From the NCBI RefSeq assembly GCF_019890635.1, contig NZ_JAIOAB010000061.1, positions 1-45,368 on the forward strand: a DNA stretch of 45,368 nucleotides, read 5' to 3'. Below are positions 1 through 7,566 of this stretch, piece by piece; the first letter of the stretch is position 1; each line of letters starts with the position of its first letter. The DNA is from Streptomyces sennicomposti (GTDB lineage: Bacteria; Actinomycetota; Actinomycetes; Streptomycetales; Streptomycetaceae). The notes under the pieces are model-generated. The model was not told the origin of the DNA. It saw nothing but the letters and a program-made list of their open reading frames with translations, and did not search any database. The position numbers and the translations under genes were made by a program.

Positions 1-61
1 GCCGGGGGCCGGCCCCCCCCGCCCCGTCCCGCGGGGGGGGCGCCCGCGGGGGGGGCGCCCG

Positions 62-257
62 CCGTACGGGCGACTGCCGTGCAGGTGCCCGGCCCGTACG
101 GGCGGGCGGCTGCCGTACGGGCGGGCGGCTGCCGTACGGCCCGCGCCGTACGGCCACCGCCGTACGGGCGACTGCCGTACGGAGCGCCGCCGTACGGACC
201 ACCGCCGTACGAGTGGTGGCGTGCGGCGGTGGGCCGGACGGCGGTGGGTCCGTACGG
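62..257. repeat. Array of CCGTACGG palindromes downstream of clpB
   Basis: The 8-bp palindrome CCGTACGG occurs at 62, 94, 113, 132, 146, 160, 175, 190 and 250, with a one-base variant at 205. Spacing settles at 14-19 bp through most of the array. Read on the plus strand part of it encodes Pro-Tyr-Gly-rich residues, as in low-complexity tails of Streptomyces membrane proteins, so it could be the 3' end of a gene entering from the left. No start or domain is visible, so I do not call a CDS in 1-277. Confidence 0.6.
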
Positions 258-277
258 ACACCCACCGCCCGCGTCGG

Positions 278-2875
278 CTACAGCGTCTTGCCCGTCGCCG
301 GCCCCACCAGCAGGCCCTCGCCGAAGCGGTCCACCCGGACCGTGTCGCCGTCCTTGATCTCGCCGGCCAGGATCTCCTTGGCGAGGCGGTCGCCGATGGC
401 CGTCTGGACCAGGCGGCGCAGCGGACGGGCGCCGTAGGCCGGGTCCATGCCCTCGTCGGCGAGCCAGGCCAGCGCCTCCGGAGTGACCTCCAGCGTCAGG
501 CGCCGTTCCGCCAGCCGCTTGGCGAGGCGGTCGATGGCGAGCTTCGCGATCCGGCTCAGTTCCTCCTTGGTGAGGGCCGAGAAGACCACCAGGTCGTCCA
601 GCCGGTTGAGGAACTCCGGCTTGAAGGAGGCCCGGACGACCTCCAGGACCTGTTCCTTCTTCTCCTCCTCGCTGGTGATCGGGTCGATCAGGAACTGGCT
701 GCCGAGGTTGGAGGTGAGGATGAGGATGGTGTTGCGGAAGTCGACCGTGCGGCCCTGGCCGTCGGTGAGCCGGCCGTCGTCCAGCACCTGGAGCAGGATG
801 TCGAAGACCTCCGGGTGCGCCTTCTCCACCTCGTCCAGCAGCACCACGCTGTACGGCCGCCGCCGCACCGCCTCGGTGAGCTGGCCGCCCTCCTCGTAGC
901 CGACGTAGCCGGGCGGGGCGCCGACCAGCCGGGCCACGCTGTGCTTCTCGCTGTACTCCGACATGTCGATGCGGACCATCGCCCGCTCGTCGTCGAACAG
1001 GAAGTCCGCGAGCGCCTTGGCCAGCTCCGTCTTGCCCACGCCCGTCGGGCCGAGGAAGAGGAAGGAGCCGGTGGGCCGGTCAGGGTCGGCGATGCCGGCG
1101 CGGGAGCGGCGCACCGCGTCGGAGACCGCGCGCACGGCCTCGCCCTGGCCGATCAGCCGCTTGCCGATCTCGTCCTCCATGCGCAGCAGCTTCTGCGTCT
1201 CGCCCTCCAGCAGGCGGCCGGCCGGGATGCCGGTCCAGGAGGCGACGACGTCGGCGATGTCGTCGGGGCCGACCTCCTCCTTGACCATGGTGTCCTTGGC
1301 GGCCTCCTCCTCGGCGCGCGAGGCGGCCTCCAGTTCCTTCTCCAGGTCCGGGATCTCGCCGTACAGCAGCTTGGAGGCGGTGTCGAAGTCGCCGTCGCGC
1401 TGGGCGCGTTCGGCCTGGCCGCGCAGGTCGTCCAGCTTCTCCTTCAGCTCGCCGACCCGGTTGAGGGACTGCTTCTCCTTCTCCCAGCGGGCGGTCAGGC
1501 CGCGCAGCTCCTCCTCCTTGTCGGCGAGGTCGCGGCGCAGCTTCTCCAGCCGTTCGCGGGAGGCGGCGTCGGTCTCCTTGTCGAGCGCCAGCTCCTCCAT
1601 CCGCAGCCGGTCCACCGCGCGCTGGAGTTCGTCGATCTCGACGGGCGAGGAGTCGATCTCCATCCGGAGCCGGGAGGCGGCCTCGTCGACGAGGTCGATC
1701 GCCTTGTCGGGCAGGAAACGGGAGGTGATGTAGCGGTCGGACAGGGTCGCGGCGGCCACCAGCGCGGAGTCGTTGATCTGCACCTTGTGGTGGGCCTCGT
1801 AGCGGCCCTTGAGCCCGCGCAGGATCGCGATGGAGTCCTCCACGCTGGGCTCGGCGACCAGCACCTGCTGGAAGCGGCGCTCCAGGGCCGGGTCCTTCTC
1901 GATCCGCTCGCGGTACTCGTCCAGCGTGGTCGCGCCGACCATGCGCAGCTCGCCGCGGGCCAGCATCGGCTTGAGCATGTTGCCCGCGTCCATCGCGGAG
2001 TCGCCGCCGGCGCCCGCGCCGACGACCGTGTGCAGCTCGTCGATGAAGGTGATGATCTGCCCGTCGGACTCCTTGATCTCCGCCAGGACGGTCTTCAGCC
2101 GCTCCTCGAACTCGCCGCGGTACTTCGCACCCGCGACCATCGCGCCGAGGTCGAGGGCGACCAGCCGCTTGTCCTTCAGGGACTCGGGCACGTCGCCCTT
2201 GACGATCCGCTGGGCGAGCCCCTCCACGACGGCGGTCTTGCCGACGCCGGGCTCACCGATGAGGACCGGGTTGTTCTTGGTGCGCCGCGACAGCACCTGG
2301 ACGACACGGCGGATCTCCTGGTCCCGGCCGATGACCGGGTCCAGCTTCCCCTCGCGCGCCGCCGCGGTGAAGTCGGTGCCGAACTTCTCCAGGGCCTTGT
2401 ACTGGCCCTCGGGGTCGGGTGTGGTCACCCGGCGCCCTCCCCTCGCCTTCTGGAACGCCTCTTGCAGCTTCTTCGCACTGGCGCCCTGCCGCTGAAGCAC
2501 CTCGCCGGCCGCGCCGCCCTTCGCGGCGATGCCGAGGAGCAGGTGCTCGGTGGACAGGTACTCGTCGCCCAGGTCCTTCGCGCGGCTCTGCGCGTCCGCG
2601 ATCACCGCCAGCAGCTCGCGGTTGGGCTGCGGCGGCGCCACGGTGGAACCGGTCACGCTCGGCAGGGACGCGAGGACGCGCTCGGCGCCCGCGCGGACCG
2701 ACGCCTGGTCGGCGTCGACGGCGGACAGCAGGTCGATGATGTTCTCGTTGTCCTGCCCCTCCAGCAGCGCGAGGAGCAGGTGGGCCGGGGTCAGGTCGGG
2801 GTGCCCCCCGGTCACGGCCCGGTTGCCGGCGGCCTGAATGGCGTCCCGGCTCCTGTTGGTCAGCTCGGCGTCCAC
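278..2875 (-). CDS. clpB: ATP-dependent disaggregase ClpB (Hsp100)
   Basis: This is a cytoplasmic AAA+ hexameric chaperone that pulls polypeptides out of aggregates together with DnaK/DnaJ/GrpE. The 865-residue product has the complete ClpB layout. Two Clp-N repeats come first, then AAA module D1 with Walker A GEPGVGKT near residue 200, the long coiled M-domain (the Glu/Lys/Arg-rich stretch around residues 400-520), and D2 with Walker A GPTGVGKT. The frame stays open far upstream to 3805, but I chose the GTG at 2875. It gives the canonical N-terminus (V/M)DAELTNRSRDAI and has a GAGGAGAG ribosome binding site just ahead. A HAIR operator lies 101 bp upstream of the start, so HspR repression is expected. 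The length equals the usual actinobacterial ClpB. Confidence 0.97.
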   Translation of the reverse strand: MDAELTNRSRDAIQAAGNRAVTGGHPDLTPAHLLLALLEGQDNENIIDLLSAVDADQASVRAGAERVLASLPSVTGSTVAPPQPNRELLAVIADAQSRAKDLGDEYLSTEHLLLGIAAKGGAAGEVLQRQGASAKKLQEAFQKARGGRRVTTPDPEGQYKALEKFGTDFTAAAREGKLDPVIGRDQEIRRVVQVLSRRTKNNPVLIGEPGVGKTAVVEGLAQRIVKGDVPESLKDKRLVALDLGAMVAGAKYRGEFEERLKTVLAEIKESDGQIITFIDELHTVVGAGAGGDSAMDAGNMLKPMLARGELRMVGATTLDEYRERIEKDPALERRFQQVLVAEPSVEDSIAILRGLKGRYEAHHKVQINDSALVAAATLSDRYITSRFLPDKAIDLVDEAASRLRMEIDSSPVEIDELQRAVDRLRMEELALDKETDAASRERLEKLRRDLADKEEELRGLTARWEKEKQSLNRVGELKEKLDDLRGQAERAQRDGDFDTASKLLYGEIPDLEKELEAASRAEEEAAKDTMVKEEVGPDDIADVVASWTGIPAGRLLEGETQKLLRMEDEIGKRLIGQGEAVRAVSDAVRRSRAGIADPDRPTGSFLFLGPTGVGKTELAKALADFLFDDERAMVRIDMSEYSEKHSVARLVGAPPGYVGYEEGGQLTEAVRRRPYSVVLLDEVEKAHPEVFDILLQVLDDGRLTDGQGRTVDFRNTILILTSNLGSQFLIDPITSEEEKKEQVLEVVRASFKPEFLNRLDDLVVFSALTKEELSRIAKLAIDRLAKRLAERRLTLEVTPEALAWLADEGMDPAYGARPLRRLVQTAIGDRLAKEILAGEIKDGDTVRVDRFGEGLLVGPATGKTL

Positions 2876-2975
2876 GGTCGCTTCTCTCCTCCTCGGCGTC
2901 GGCGGTCTGCCAGATCCCGCGTCACGTCTTCCCTCTGCCACGTCTTCCCGTGCTGACTCGGTCAACGTGCACAAA

Positions 2976-2996
2976 GTTGAGTCTATTCCACTCAAG
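2976..2996. promoter_or_regulatory. HAIR operator (HspR binding site) of clpB
   Basis: Inverted repeat GTTGAGT-N7-ACTCAAG matches the HspR consensus CTTGAGT-N7-ACTCAAG at 13 of 14 positions. It sits upstream of clpB where the promoter is expected. That HspR represses clpB is established for Streptomyces. The site here is read directly from the sequence. Confidence 0.9.
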
Positions 2997-3034
2997 GTGG
3001 TTCCGGGAGGCCTGTTTTCCCGCGGGCGCGCCCG

Positions 3035-3290
3035 GATCGGCCGGATTCCACGCTCCGGGCCGCCGGGGTCCGCGTTTCGGGTCGGCCGGGTTCCGCGTTT
3101 CGGGCCGGGCGCGGTCCACGCCCCGGGTCGGCCGGATTCCACGCTCCAGACCGACCGGATTCCGCGCCCCGGGGTCGGCCGGATTCCGCGCCCCGGGCAA
3201 GCCGGGTTCCGCATCCCGGCCCGGGCAAGCTCCACGCTCCGGCCCGGGCAAGCTCCGCCCTCCGGCCCGGTCAAGCCTCCGCGCCTCCGG
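3035..3290. repeat. Degenerate tandem repeats between clpB operator and next gene
   Basis: About ten imperfect units of roughly 20-26 bp share cores such as GGCCGGATTCC followed by an ACGC/GCGC-CCGGG segment. They fill the space between the clpB HAIR and the oxidoreductase gene at 3308. The minus frame is open through the tract, which falsely extends the clpB ORF. I see no gene in it. Confidence 0.65.
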
Positions 3291-3307
3291 TTGGCTAAGT
3301 TCCGTCC

Positions 3308-3727
3308 ATGGCCACCACCCCGTACGCCCAGGACCCGGGCGACCCCGACGCGCCGTACCTCAGCTTCTGGCGGGAGCGGCACATCTGCACGCTGACCACG
3401 CTCCGCCCCGACGGCACCCCGCACGTCGTCCCGGTCGGGGTCACCTACGACCCCGCGGCGCGGCTGGCCAGGGTGATTTCCAGCGGGACGAGTGCGAAGG
3501 TGCGCCATGTGCGGGCGGCGGGCGAGGAGGGGGCGCCGGTGGCCGTGTGCCAGGTGGACGGCCGGCGGTGGGCGACGCTGGAGGGACGCGCGTACGTCCG
3601 GGACGAGCCGGAGCGCGTGGCGGAGGCGGAGCGCCGTTACACCGAGCGCTACCAAAGGCCCCCGAGGCCGAACCCGGCCCGTGTGGTCATCGAGATCGAA
3701 CTGACCCGGGCGCTGGGACGCGGCTGA
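3308..3727 (+). CDS. PPOX-class (pyridoxamine oxidase-like) flavin/F420-dependent oxidoreductase
   Basis: The 139-residue protein is a single split-barrel domain. The N-terminal segment PYLSFWRERHICTLTTLRPD followed by GTPHVVPVG is characteristic of the PNPOx-like/FDOR families, many of which use F420 in actinobacteria. The closing strand RVVIEIELTRALGRG is also typical. Substrate unknown; a PNP oxidase role in vitamin B6 synthesis is unlikely because the B6-specific C-terminal region is absent. The start is ATG at 3308. The stop codon lies inside a 28-bp tandem duplication, so a second copy of the last codons and the stop follows immediately. It is divergent from clpB. Confidence 0.85.
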   Translation: MATTPYAQDPGDPDAPYLSFWRERHICTLTTLRPDGTPHVVPVGVTYDPAARLARVISSGTSAKVRHVRAAGEEGAPVAVCQVDGRRWATLEGRAYVRDEPERVAEAERRYTERYQRPPRPNPARVVIEIELTRALGRG

Positions 3728-3758
3728 GAAGACCCGGGCGCTGGGGCGCGGCTGAGAA
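3703..3758. repeat. 28-bp tandem duplication over the stop codon
   Basis: Copies 3703-3730 and 3731-3758 differ at one base. Each contains the last coding codons and TGA of the preceding gene, so the downstream copy is a non-coding echo of the C-terminus. Confidence 0.9.
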
Positions 3759-3827
3759 GAACGGCCTGAAAGAGCTGTTTCCGGCCACAGCCCGGGATGG
3801 CACATATCCGCGCGAAGGGCACAAACT

Positions 3828-3868
3828 GCAGCGGCGTCACCGTGTTCAGGTCACGGTGACGCCGCTGC
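3828..3868. terminator. Bidirectional hairpin between convergent genes
   Basis: A perfect 17-bp stem with a 7-base loop (left arm GCAGCGGCGTCACCGTG) lies between the plus-strand oxidoreductase (stop 3727) and the minus-strand Rieske-like gene (stop 3912). Its location suits a shared terminator. There is no strong T-run, as is usual in Streptomyces. Confidence 0.8.
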
Positions 3869-3911
3869 GGGGGGAAGCACCTGAGCGATCTGTTACGACG
3901 GGGGAATCGCG

Positions 3912-4247
3912 TCAGGCACTGCGGGGGGTGGCTGAGATGGTCCTGATGTCGGCGGGTTCCGGCGCCACCTGCCGGTGGTCCCGCTGGTCCAGGTTCACAA
4001 AGATCATTCCGTACCGGATGGCACACCGCACGGGCTTCGGCGCCCCGCGGGGCCGGCGCAGGCACCGGAAGGCCCGCACGTCTCCGTCCTCGTCCCGGGT
4101 GACGACGACCGGCTCACCGAAGACGGTCACCATCAACGAGTCACCGCTGTGGGGGATGGCGGTGACCAGGTCGATGAAGTGCCATCCGGAGCGGTAGGCG
4201 GTGGCCATCTCGCGGCGGAAGGATCGGTCGTCGGGTGGTGTGGTCAC
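3912..4247 (-). CDS. Mini Rieske-like protein lacking cluster ligands
   Basis: The 111-residue protein resembles the N-terminal part of ring-hydroxylating oxygenase alpha subunits. SGWHFIDLVTAIPHSGDSL, then GEPVVVTRDEDGDVRAFRC and finally YGMIFVNLDQ all match that fold. The Cys-x-His and Cys-x2-His ligands for a 2Fe-2S cluster are absent. The place of the first motif is occupied by CLRRPRGA, with no histidine, and the second is deleted. It is probably not a redox protein. The GTG start at 4247 lies one base after the stop of the peptide gene and has the RBS GGGAG inside that gene's end, so the two are translationally coupled. It could be a binding or immunity-like partner of the peptide; this is inference. 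Confidence 0.7.
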   Translation of the reverse strand: MTTPPDDRSFRREMATAYRSGWHFIDLVTAIPHSGDSLMVTVFGEPVVVTRDEDGDVRAFRCLRRPRGAPKPVRCAIRYGMIFVNLDQRDHRQVAPEPADIRTISATPRSA

Positions 4248-4248
4248 G

Positions 4249-4452
4249 TCAGCTCCCGGTTACGCCCGTCGCGACATCGGCGCCATCGGCGAGCCCGGAA
4301 CTCGCCGCCACCGCCGGCCAGCTGGTGTTCGCCCGAACATCGCCTTTCGCACCGGAGAGGCCACTCAGCGCACCAAGGGCTGCAACGGCGGAGAAGGCGG
4401 CGACAAGCACCGAGCGAAGCAGTCTGTTACGCATAATCGGCTTCGTCCTCAC
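4249..4452 (-). CDS. Small secreted peptide (putative signal or effector precursor)
   Basis: The 67-residue product has a basic start (MRTKPIMRNRLLR), a hydrophobic stretch VLVAAFSAVAALGALSG, then a short polar Ala/Gly/Val tail ending ATGVTGS. This looks like a Sec signal peptide plus a mature part of about 30 residues, with no cysteine. The GTG at 4452 has an upstream GGGGAT; an internal ATG at 4434 is possible but has a poorer ribosome site. The gene is divergent from the first LuxR-type regulator and coupled to the Rieske-like gene. A role as a cue sensed by, or controlled by, the regulators is suggested only by position. I do not recognise a family. Confidence 0.6.
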   Translation of the reverse strand: MRTKPIMRNRLLRSVLVAAFSAVAALGALSGLSGAKGDVRANTSWPAVAASSGLADGADVATGVTGS

Positions 4453-4565
4453 TTGAAGATCCCCTTTTCCCCCGTCAGGTACGACGATGGCTCATTCAGG
4501 CACGTCATGGCCACCCAAACGGTGCATCATGTTCCTGCATGTTCAGGAGCCTGGGGGGTGGAGAT

Positions 4566-5549
4566 TTGGCCACGAATCAAACAAATGGGACACACCCCCA
4601 TTCGTTGAACGAGGTGTGTGAAGAGGGCAGCCGCCTGTACGCGGCCGCTCTGCGGGCGGGACGCATCAGCCGCGCCGACGCCGAGCCGGCCCCGTGCCTG
4701 CTGGAATCCGCCCTGCTCCACCCCGATCCGGACGACCCCGGCTGGCTGCGCCCGCTGCCGCCGGCGGTCGCCCTGGCCCGGCGGCTCAACCCCATCGAGC
4801 GCGAGATCGCCCAGCGCCGGCGGCTCGCCATGGACATCGCCGACACCTTCGAGCAGTTCCTGGCCTTCAGCGGCGAATCGGCCGCCGGCAGCGACTCCAT
4901 CACGGTCCTGGAGGGCGGCGAGCGGATCAACGCCGCGCTCAACCTGGCCACGGCCCAGTGCCGGACCGAGGTGCTCACCGTCCAGCCGAGCGACCGCATG
5001 TCCGAACGCAGTCTCCTGCTGGGGCTGGAGCGCGACAGGCCGCTGATCGAACGCGGGGTGCGGATCCGGACGCTGTACCAGCACACCGCCCGCTACAGCC
5101 AGGAGAAGCTGGCCTACGCCGCGCAGCTGTCCGACGGCAAGGTCGAGTACCGGTCCATCGACGAGCTGGTGGAACGGCTCATCATCTGCGACGAGACGGT
5201 CGCCTTCATTCCCACCCGCGACGACCAGCAGGTCGCGCTGGAACTGCGCCACCCGGGACTGGTCCGCTATCTGATCAAGGTCTTCGAGTTCATGTGGAGC
5301 CGCGCGGTGCCGCTGAGCGCCGGGGCGCCCTACGAGACCGCCGCCGACGGCATCACGGAGATCCAGCACTCCATCGCCAAGCTCCTGGTGGAGGGCCACG
5401 TCGACGAGGCCATCGCCCGCCGCCTGGGCATGAACGTCCGCACCTGCCGGGCGCACATCGCCAAGCTGGCCTCGGCCCTGGGCAGCGGCAGCCGGGCGCA
5501 GCTCGGCTATCTCATCGCGCAGTCGGGGATCCTGGAGCAGACGCATTGA
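4566..5549 (+). CDS. LuxR-family regulator A (TrmB/PLD-like sensor + LuxR HTH)
   Basis: The regulator has 327 residues. An N-terminal winged-helix-like segment (EGSRLYAAALRAGRISRADA...PCLLESALLHPDPD) is followed by a TrmB/phospholipase-D-like middle domain. That domain contains RIRTLYQHTARYSQEKL, the DELVERLIICDETVAFIPT strand and ALELRHPGLVRYLIKVFEFMW. A LuxR-type HTH ends the protein (LVEGHVDEAIARRLGMNVRTCRAHIAKL). I prefer the TTG at 4566, behind GGGGTGGAG, over an ATG at 4539 that would place that Shine-Dalgarno inside the gene. It is the first of three co-directional paralogs with gaps of about 20 bp, so it probably starts an operon. It is the most divergent of the three. Ligand and targets are unknown. 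Confidence 0.85.
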   Translation: MATNQTNGTHPHSLNEVCEEGSRLYAAALRAGRISRADAEPAPCLLESALLHPDPDDPGWLRPLPPAVALARRLNPIEREIAQRRRLAMDIADTFEQFLAFSGESAAGSDSITVLEGGERINAALNLATAQCRTEVLTVQPSDRMSERSLLLGLERDRPLIERGVRIRTLYQHTARYSQEKLAYAAQLSDGKVEYRSIDELVERLIICDETVAFIPTRDDQQVALELRHPGLVRYLIKVFEFMWSRAVPLSAGAPYETAADGITEIQHSIAKLLVEGHVDEAIARRLGMNVRTCRAHIAKLASALGSGSRAQLGYLIAQSGILEQTH

Positions 5550-5568
5550 GATCCGTGGGACCAGCCGC

Positions 5569-6558
5569 GTGAGCCCGCCACCGCACCCGGAGCACGACGC
5601 GCAGGACCTGTGTCCGGCCGGGACGGCGCTGTACGAGCGCGCCCTGCGGCAGGGCGGCCTGCACGCCGACGAGGCCGCCGAAGCCCCCTGCCTGGCCGCC
5701 TGCGGCCTGCTGCGCCCCGCGGACGGCGAGCCGGACCTGCTGACGCCGGCCGCCCCGGCCGCCGTCCTGCACCGGCTGCTGCGCGCCTCCGCGGAGCGCG
5801 TCGCGCGGGAGCGGCGCGGCGAGGAACTCCTGACCCGGCGCTTCGCCCCGCTGCTGCGGCTCCACGCCCGAAGCGCCCGGGAGACCGGCCCGTCGTCCGT
5901 ACGGCTCGTGGCCGGCACCGAGGCCATCAACCAGGCCATCACGGGCTCGATGGCCGCCGCCTCCGGGGAGATGCTCTGCATCCAGCCCCCGGTCCGGCGC
6001 GCGGGCATCCGGCGGTCCGAGGCGGGGGAGGCGCGCTCCCTGGTCCGGGACCAGGACCTGCTCGACCGCGGTGGCCGGATCCGCACCCTCTACCAGCACA
6101 CGCACCGCCATCTCCCCCTCGCCCAGGCCCGGTACGAACAGCTCCGGGGCGACGTGGAGGCCCGCACCCTCGACGAGGTGACCGACCGCCTCATCGTCAT
6201 CGACCGCGCCGTCGCGTACCTGCCCGCCGACGAGGACAGCACCCTCGCCCTCGAAGTCCGCCAGCCCGCCCTCGTCTCCTACCTGGTCACCGTCTTCGAA
6301 CGCCTCTGGCCGCTCGCCGTCCCGATGCACCCGAAGCCGCCCCGCCGCCCCGCCCCCGACGGCATCACCCACCGCCAGCACGCCATCGCCGCCCTCCTCG
6401 TCGAGGGCCACACCGACGCCGTCATCGCCGACCGCCTCGGCATGAACATCCGCACCGCACGCGAGCACATCGCCAGACTCGCCGCCACCCTCGGCAGCAC
6501 CAGCCGCGCCCAACTCGGCTACCTCATCGCACGATCCGGCATCCTGAAGCACCGCTGA
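5569..6558 (+). CDS. LuxR-family regulator B
   Basis: This paralog of regulator A has 329 residues and a GTG start. The same order of parts is visible: CPAGTALYERALRQGGLHADEAAEAPCL at the N-terminus (read as two adjacent motifs), RIRTLYQHTHRHLPLAQARY in the PLD-like domain, DEVTDRLIVIDRAVAYLPAD, and the terminal HTH DAVIADRLGMNIRTAREHIA. The last ~185 bp are nearly identical in DNA to the end of regulator C (6361-6546 versus 7373-7555), which points to recent duplication or gene conversion. It lies 19 bp after regulator A and 21 bp before regulator C and is likely co-transcribed with both. Confidence 0.85.
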   Translation: MSPPPHPEHDAQDLCPAGTALYERALRQGGLHADEAAEAPCLAACGLLRPADGEPDLLTPAAPAAVLHRLLRASAERVARERRGEELLTRRFAPLLRLHARSARETGPSSVRLVAGTEAINQAITGSMAAASGEMLCIQPPVRRAGIRRSEAGEARSLVRDQDLLDRGGRIRTLYQHTHRHLPLAQARYEQLRGDVEARTLDEVTDRLIVIDRAVAYLPADEDSTLALEVRQPALVSYLVTVFERLWPLAVPMHPKPPRRPAPDGITHRQHAIAALLVEGHTDAVIADRLGMNIRTAREHIARLAATLGSTSRAQLGYLIARSGILKHR

Positions 6559-6579
6559 CGCCCGACGGAAGGAACCCCG

Positions 6580-7566
6580 GTGAGCCCGGCACCGCATACC
6601 GAGCACGGCCCGGAAGACCTCTGCGCCGCGGGAGCGGCCCTGTACGAACGCGCCCTGCGCGAGGGGCACGTGAGTGCCCGGGAGGCCGCCGAGGTCCCCT
6701 GTCTGCTCGACCACGGCCTCCTGCACCCCGCCGTCCACGACCCGGAGCGGTGCGAGCCGGCGCATCCCGCGGCCGCCCTGCACCGGCTGCTGCGCGCCTC
6801 CGGCGAGCGCATCGCCCGGGAGCGGCGGCGCGAGGAGCGGCTGACCGAGACCTTCGGGGCGCTGATCCGGGCGGCGGGCGTCCGGCCGGCGGCGGACGGC
6901 TCCGGTCTGCGGCTGCTCGGCGGCGTCCCGCGGATCAACCTGGCCATCACCGAAGCCATGGCCGGCGCATCCAGCGAACTCCTGTGCGTCCAGCCCAACG
7001 TCCGCTACGGCAACCAGCGCGACCGTACGGCCTCGGCCGTGGCCATGGAACGCGACCAGGCCCTGCTCGACCGCGGCGGCCGCATCCGCACCCTCTACCA
7101 GCACACCCAGCGCCACGCCCTCCTGGTGCTCGCCCGGTACGAGGAACTGCGCGGCGACGTCGAGGCGCGGTCCCTGGACGAGGTGACCGACCGGCTCATC
7201 GTCGTCGACCGCGCCGTCGCGTACCTGCCCGCCAACGAGGACAGCAGCCTCGCCCTCGAAGTCCGCCACCCCGCGCTGGTCTCCTTCCTCGCCACCGCCT
7301 TCGACCGGCTCTGGCGGCTGGCCACCCCCATGTACCCGCACACCGCCCAGCAGCCCTCACCGCCCGGCATCACCCCCCGCCAGCACGCCATAGCCGCCCT
7401 CCTGGTCGAAGGGCACACCGACGCCGTCATCGCCGACCGCCTCGGCATGAACATCCGCACCGCCCGCGAGCACATCGCCAAACTCGCCGCCACCCTCGGC
7501 AGCACCAGCCGCGCCCAACTCGGCTACCTCATCGGGCGGTCCGGGATCCTCGACCGGGAGCGCTGA
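6580..7566 (+). CDS. LuxR-family regulator C
   Basis: This is the third tandem paralog: 328 residues, GTG start with GGAAGGA ahead. The PLD/TrmB-like middle carries RIRTLYQHTQRHALLVLARY and DEVTDRLIVVDRAVAYLPAN, and the C-terminal HTH is almost the same as in regulator B (ADRLGMNIRTAREHIAKLAA). B and C would therefore be expected to bind similar DNA while differing in the sensor half. Its last 38 bp overlap, tail to tail, the end of the convergent regulator D gene. Confidence 0.85.
   Translation: MSPAPHTEHGPEDLCAAGAALYERALREGHVSAREAAEVPCLLDHGLLHPAVHDPERCEPAHPAAALHRLLRASGERIARERRREERLTETFGALIRAAGVRPAADGSGLRLLGGVPRINLAITEAMAGASSELLCVQPNVRYGNQRDRTASAVAMERDQALLDRGGRIRTLYQHTQRHALLVLARYEELRGDVEARSLDEVTDRLIVVDRAVAYLPANEDSSLALEVRHPALVSFLATAFDRLWRLATPMYPHTAQQPSPPGITPRQHAIAALLVEGHTDAVIADRLGMNIRTAREHIAKLAATLGSTSRAQLGYLIGRSGILDRER

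Noticed and set aside
221..2956. 911-codon open frame on the plus strand opposite clpB
   Set aside because: High-GC antisense shadow; the Leu/Gly/Arg/His/Val-rich composition has no domain, and clpB on the other strand explains the DNA.
2876..3805. N-terminal extension of the clpB frame giving a 1175-residue ORF
   Set aside because: The extra residues are Pro/Gly/Arg repeats from the repeat tract and cross the HAIR operator and the divergent oxidoreductase gene; the canonical start is at 2875.
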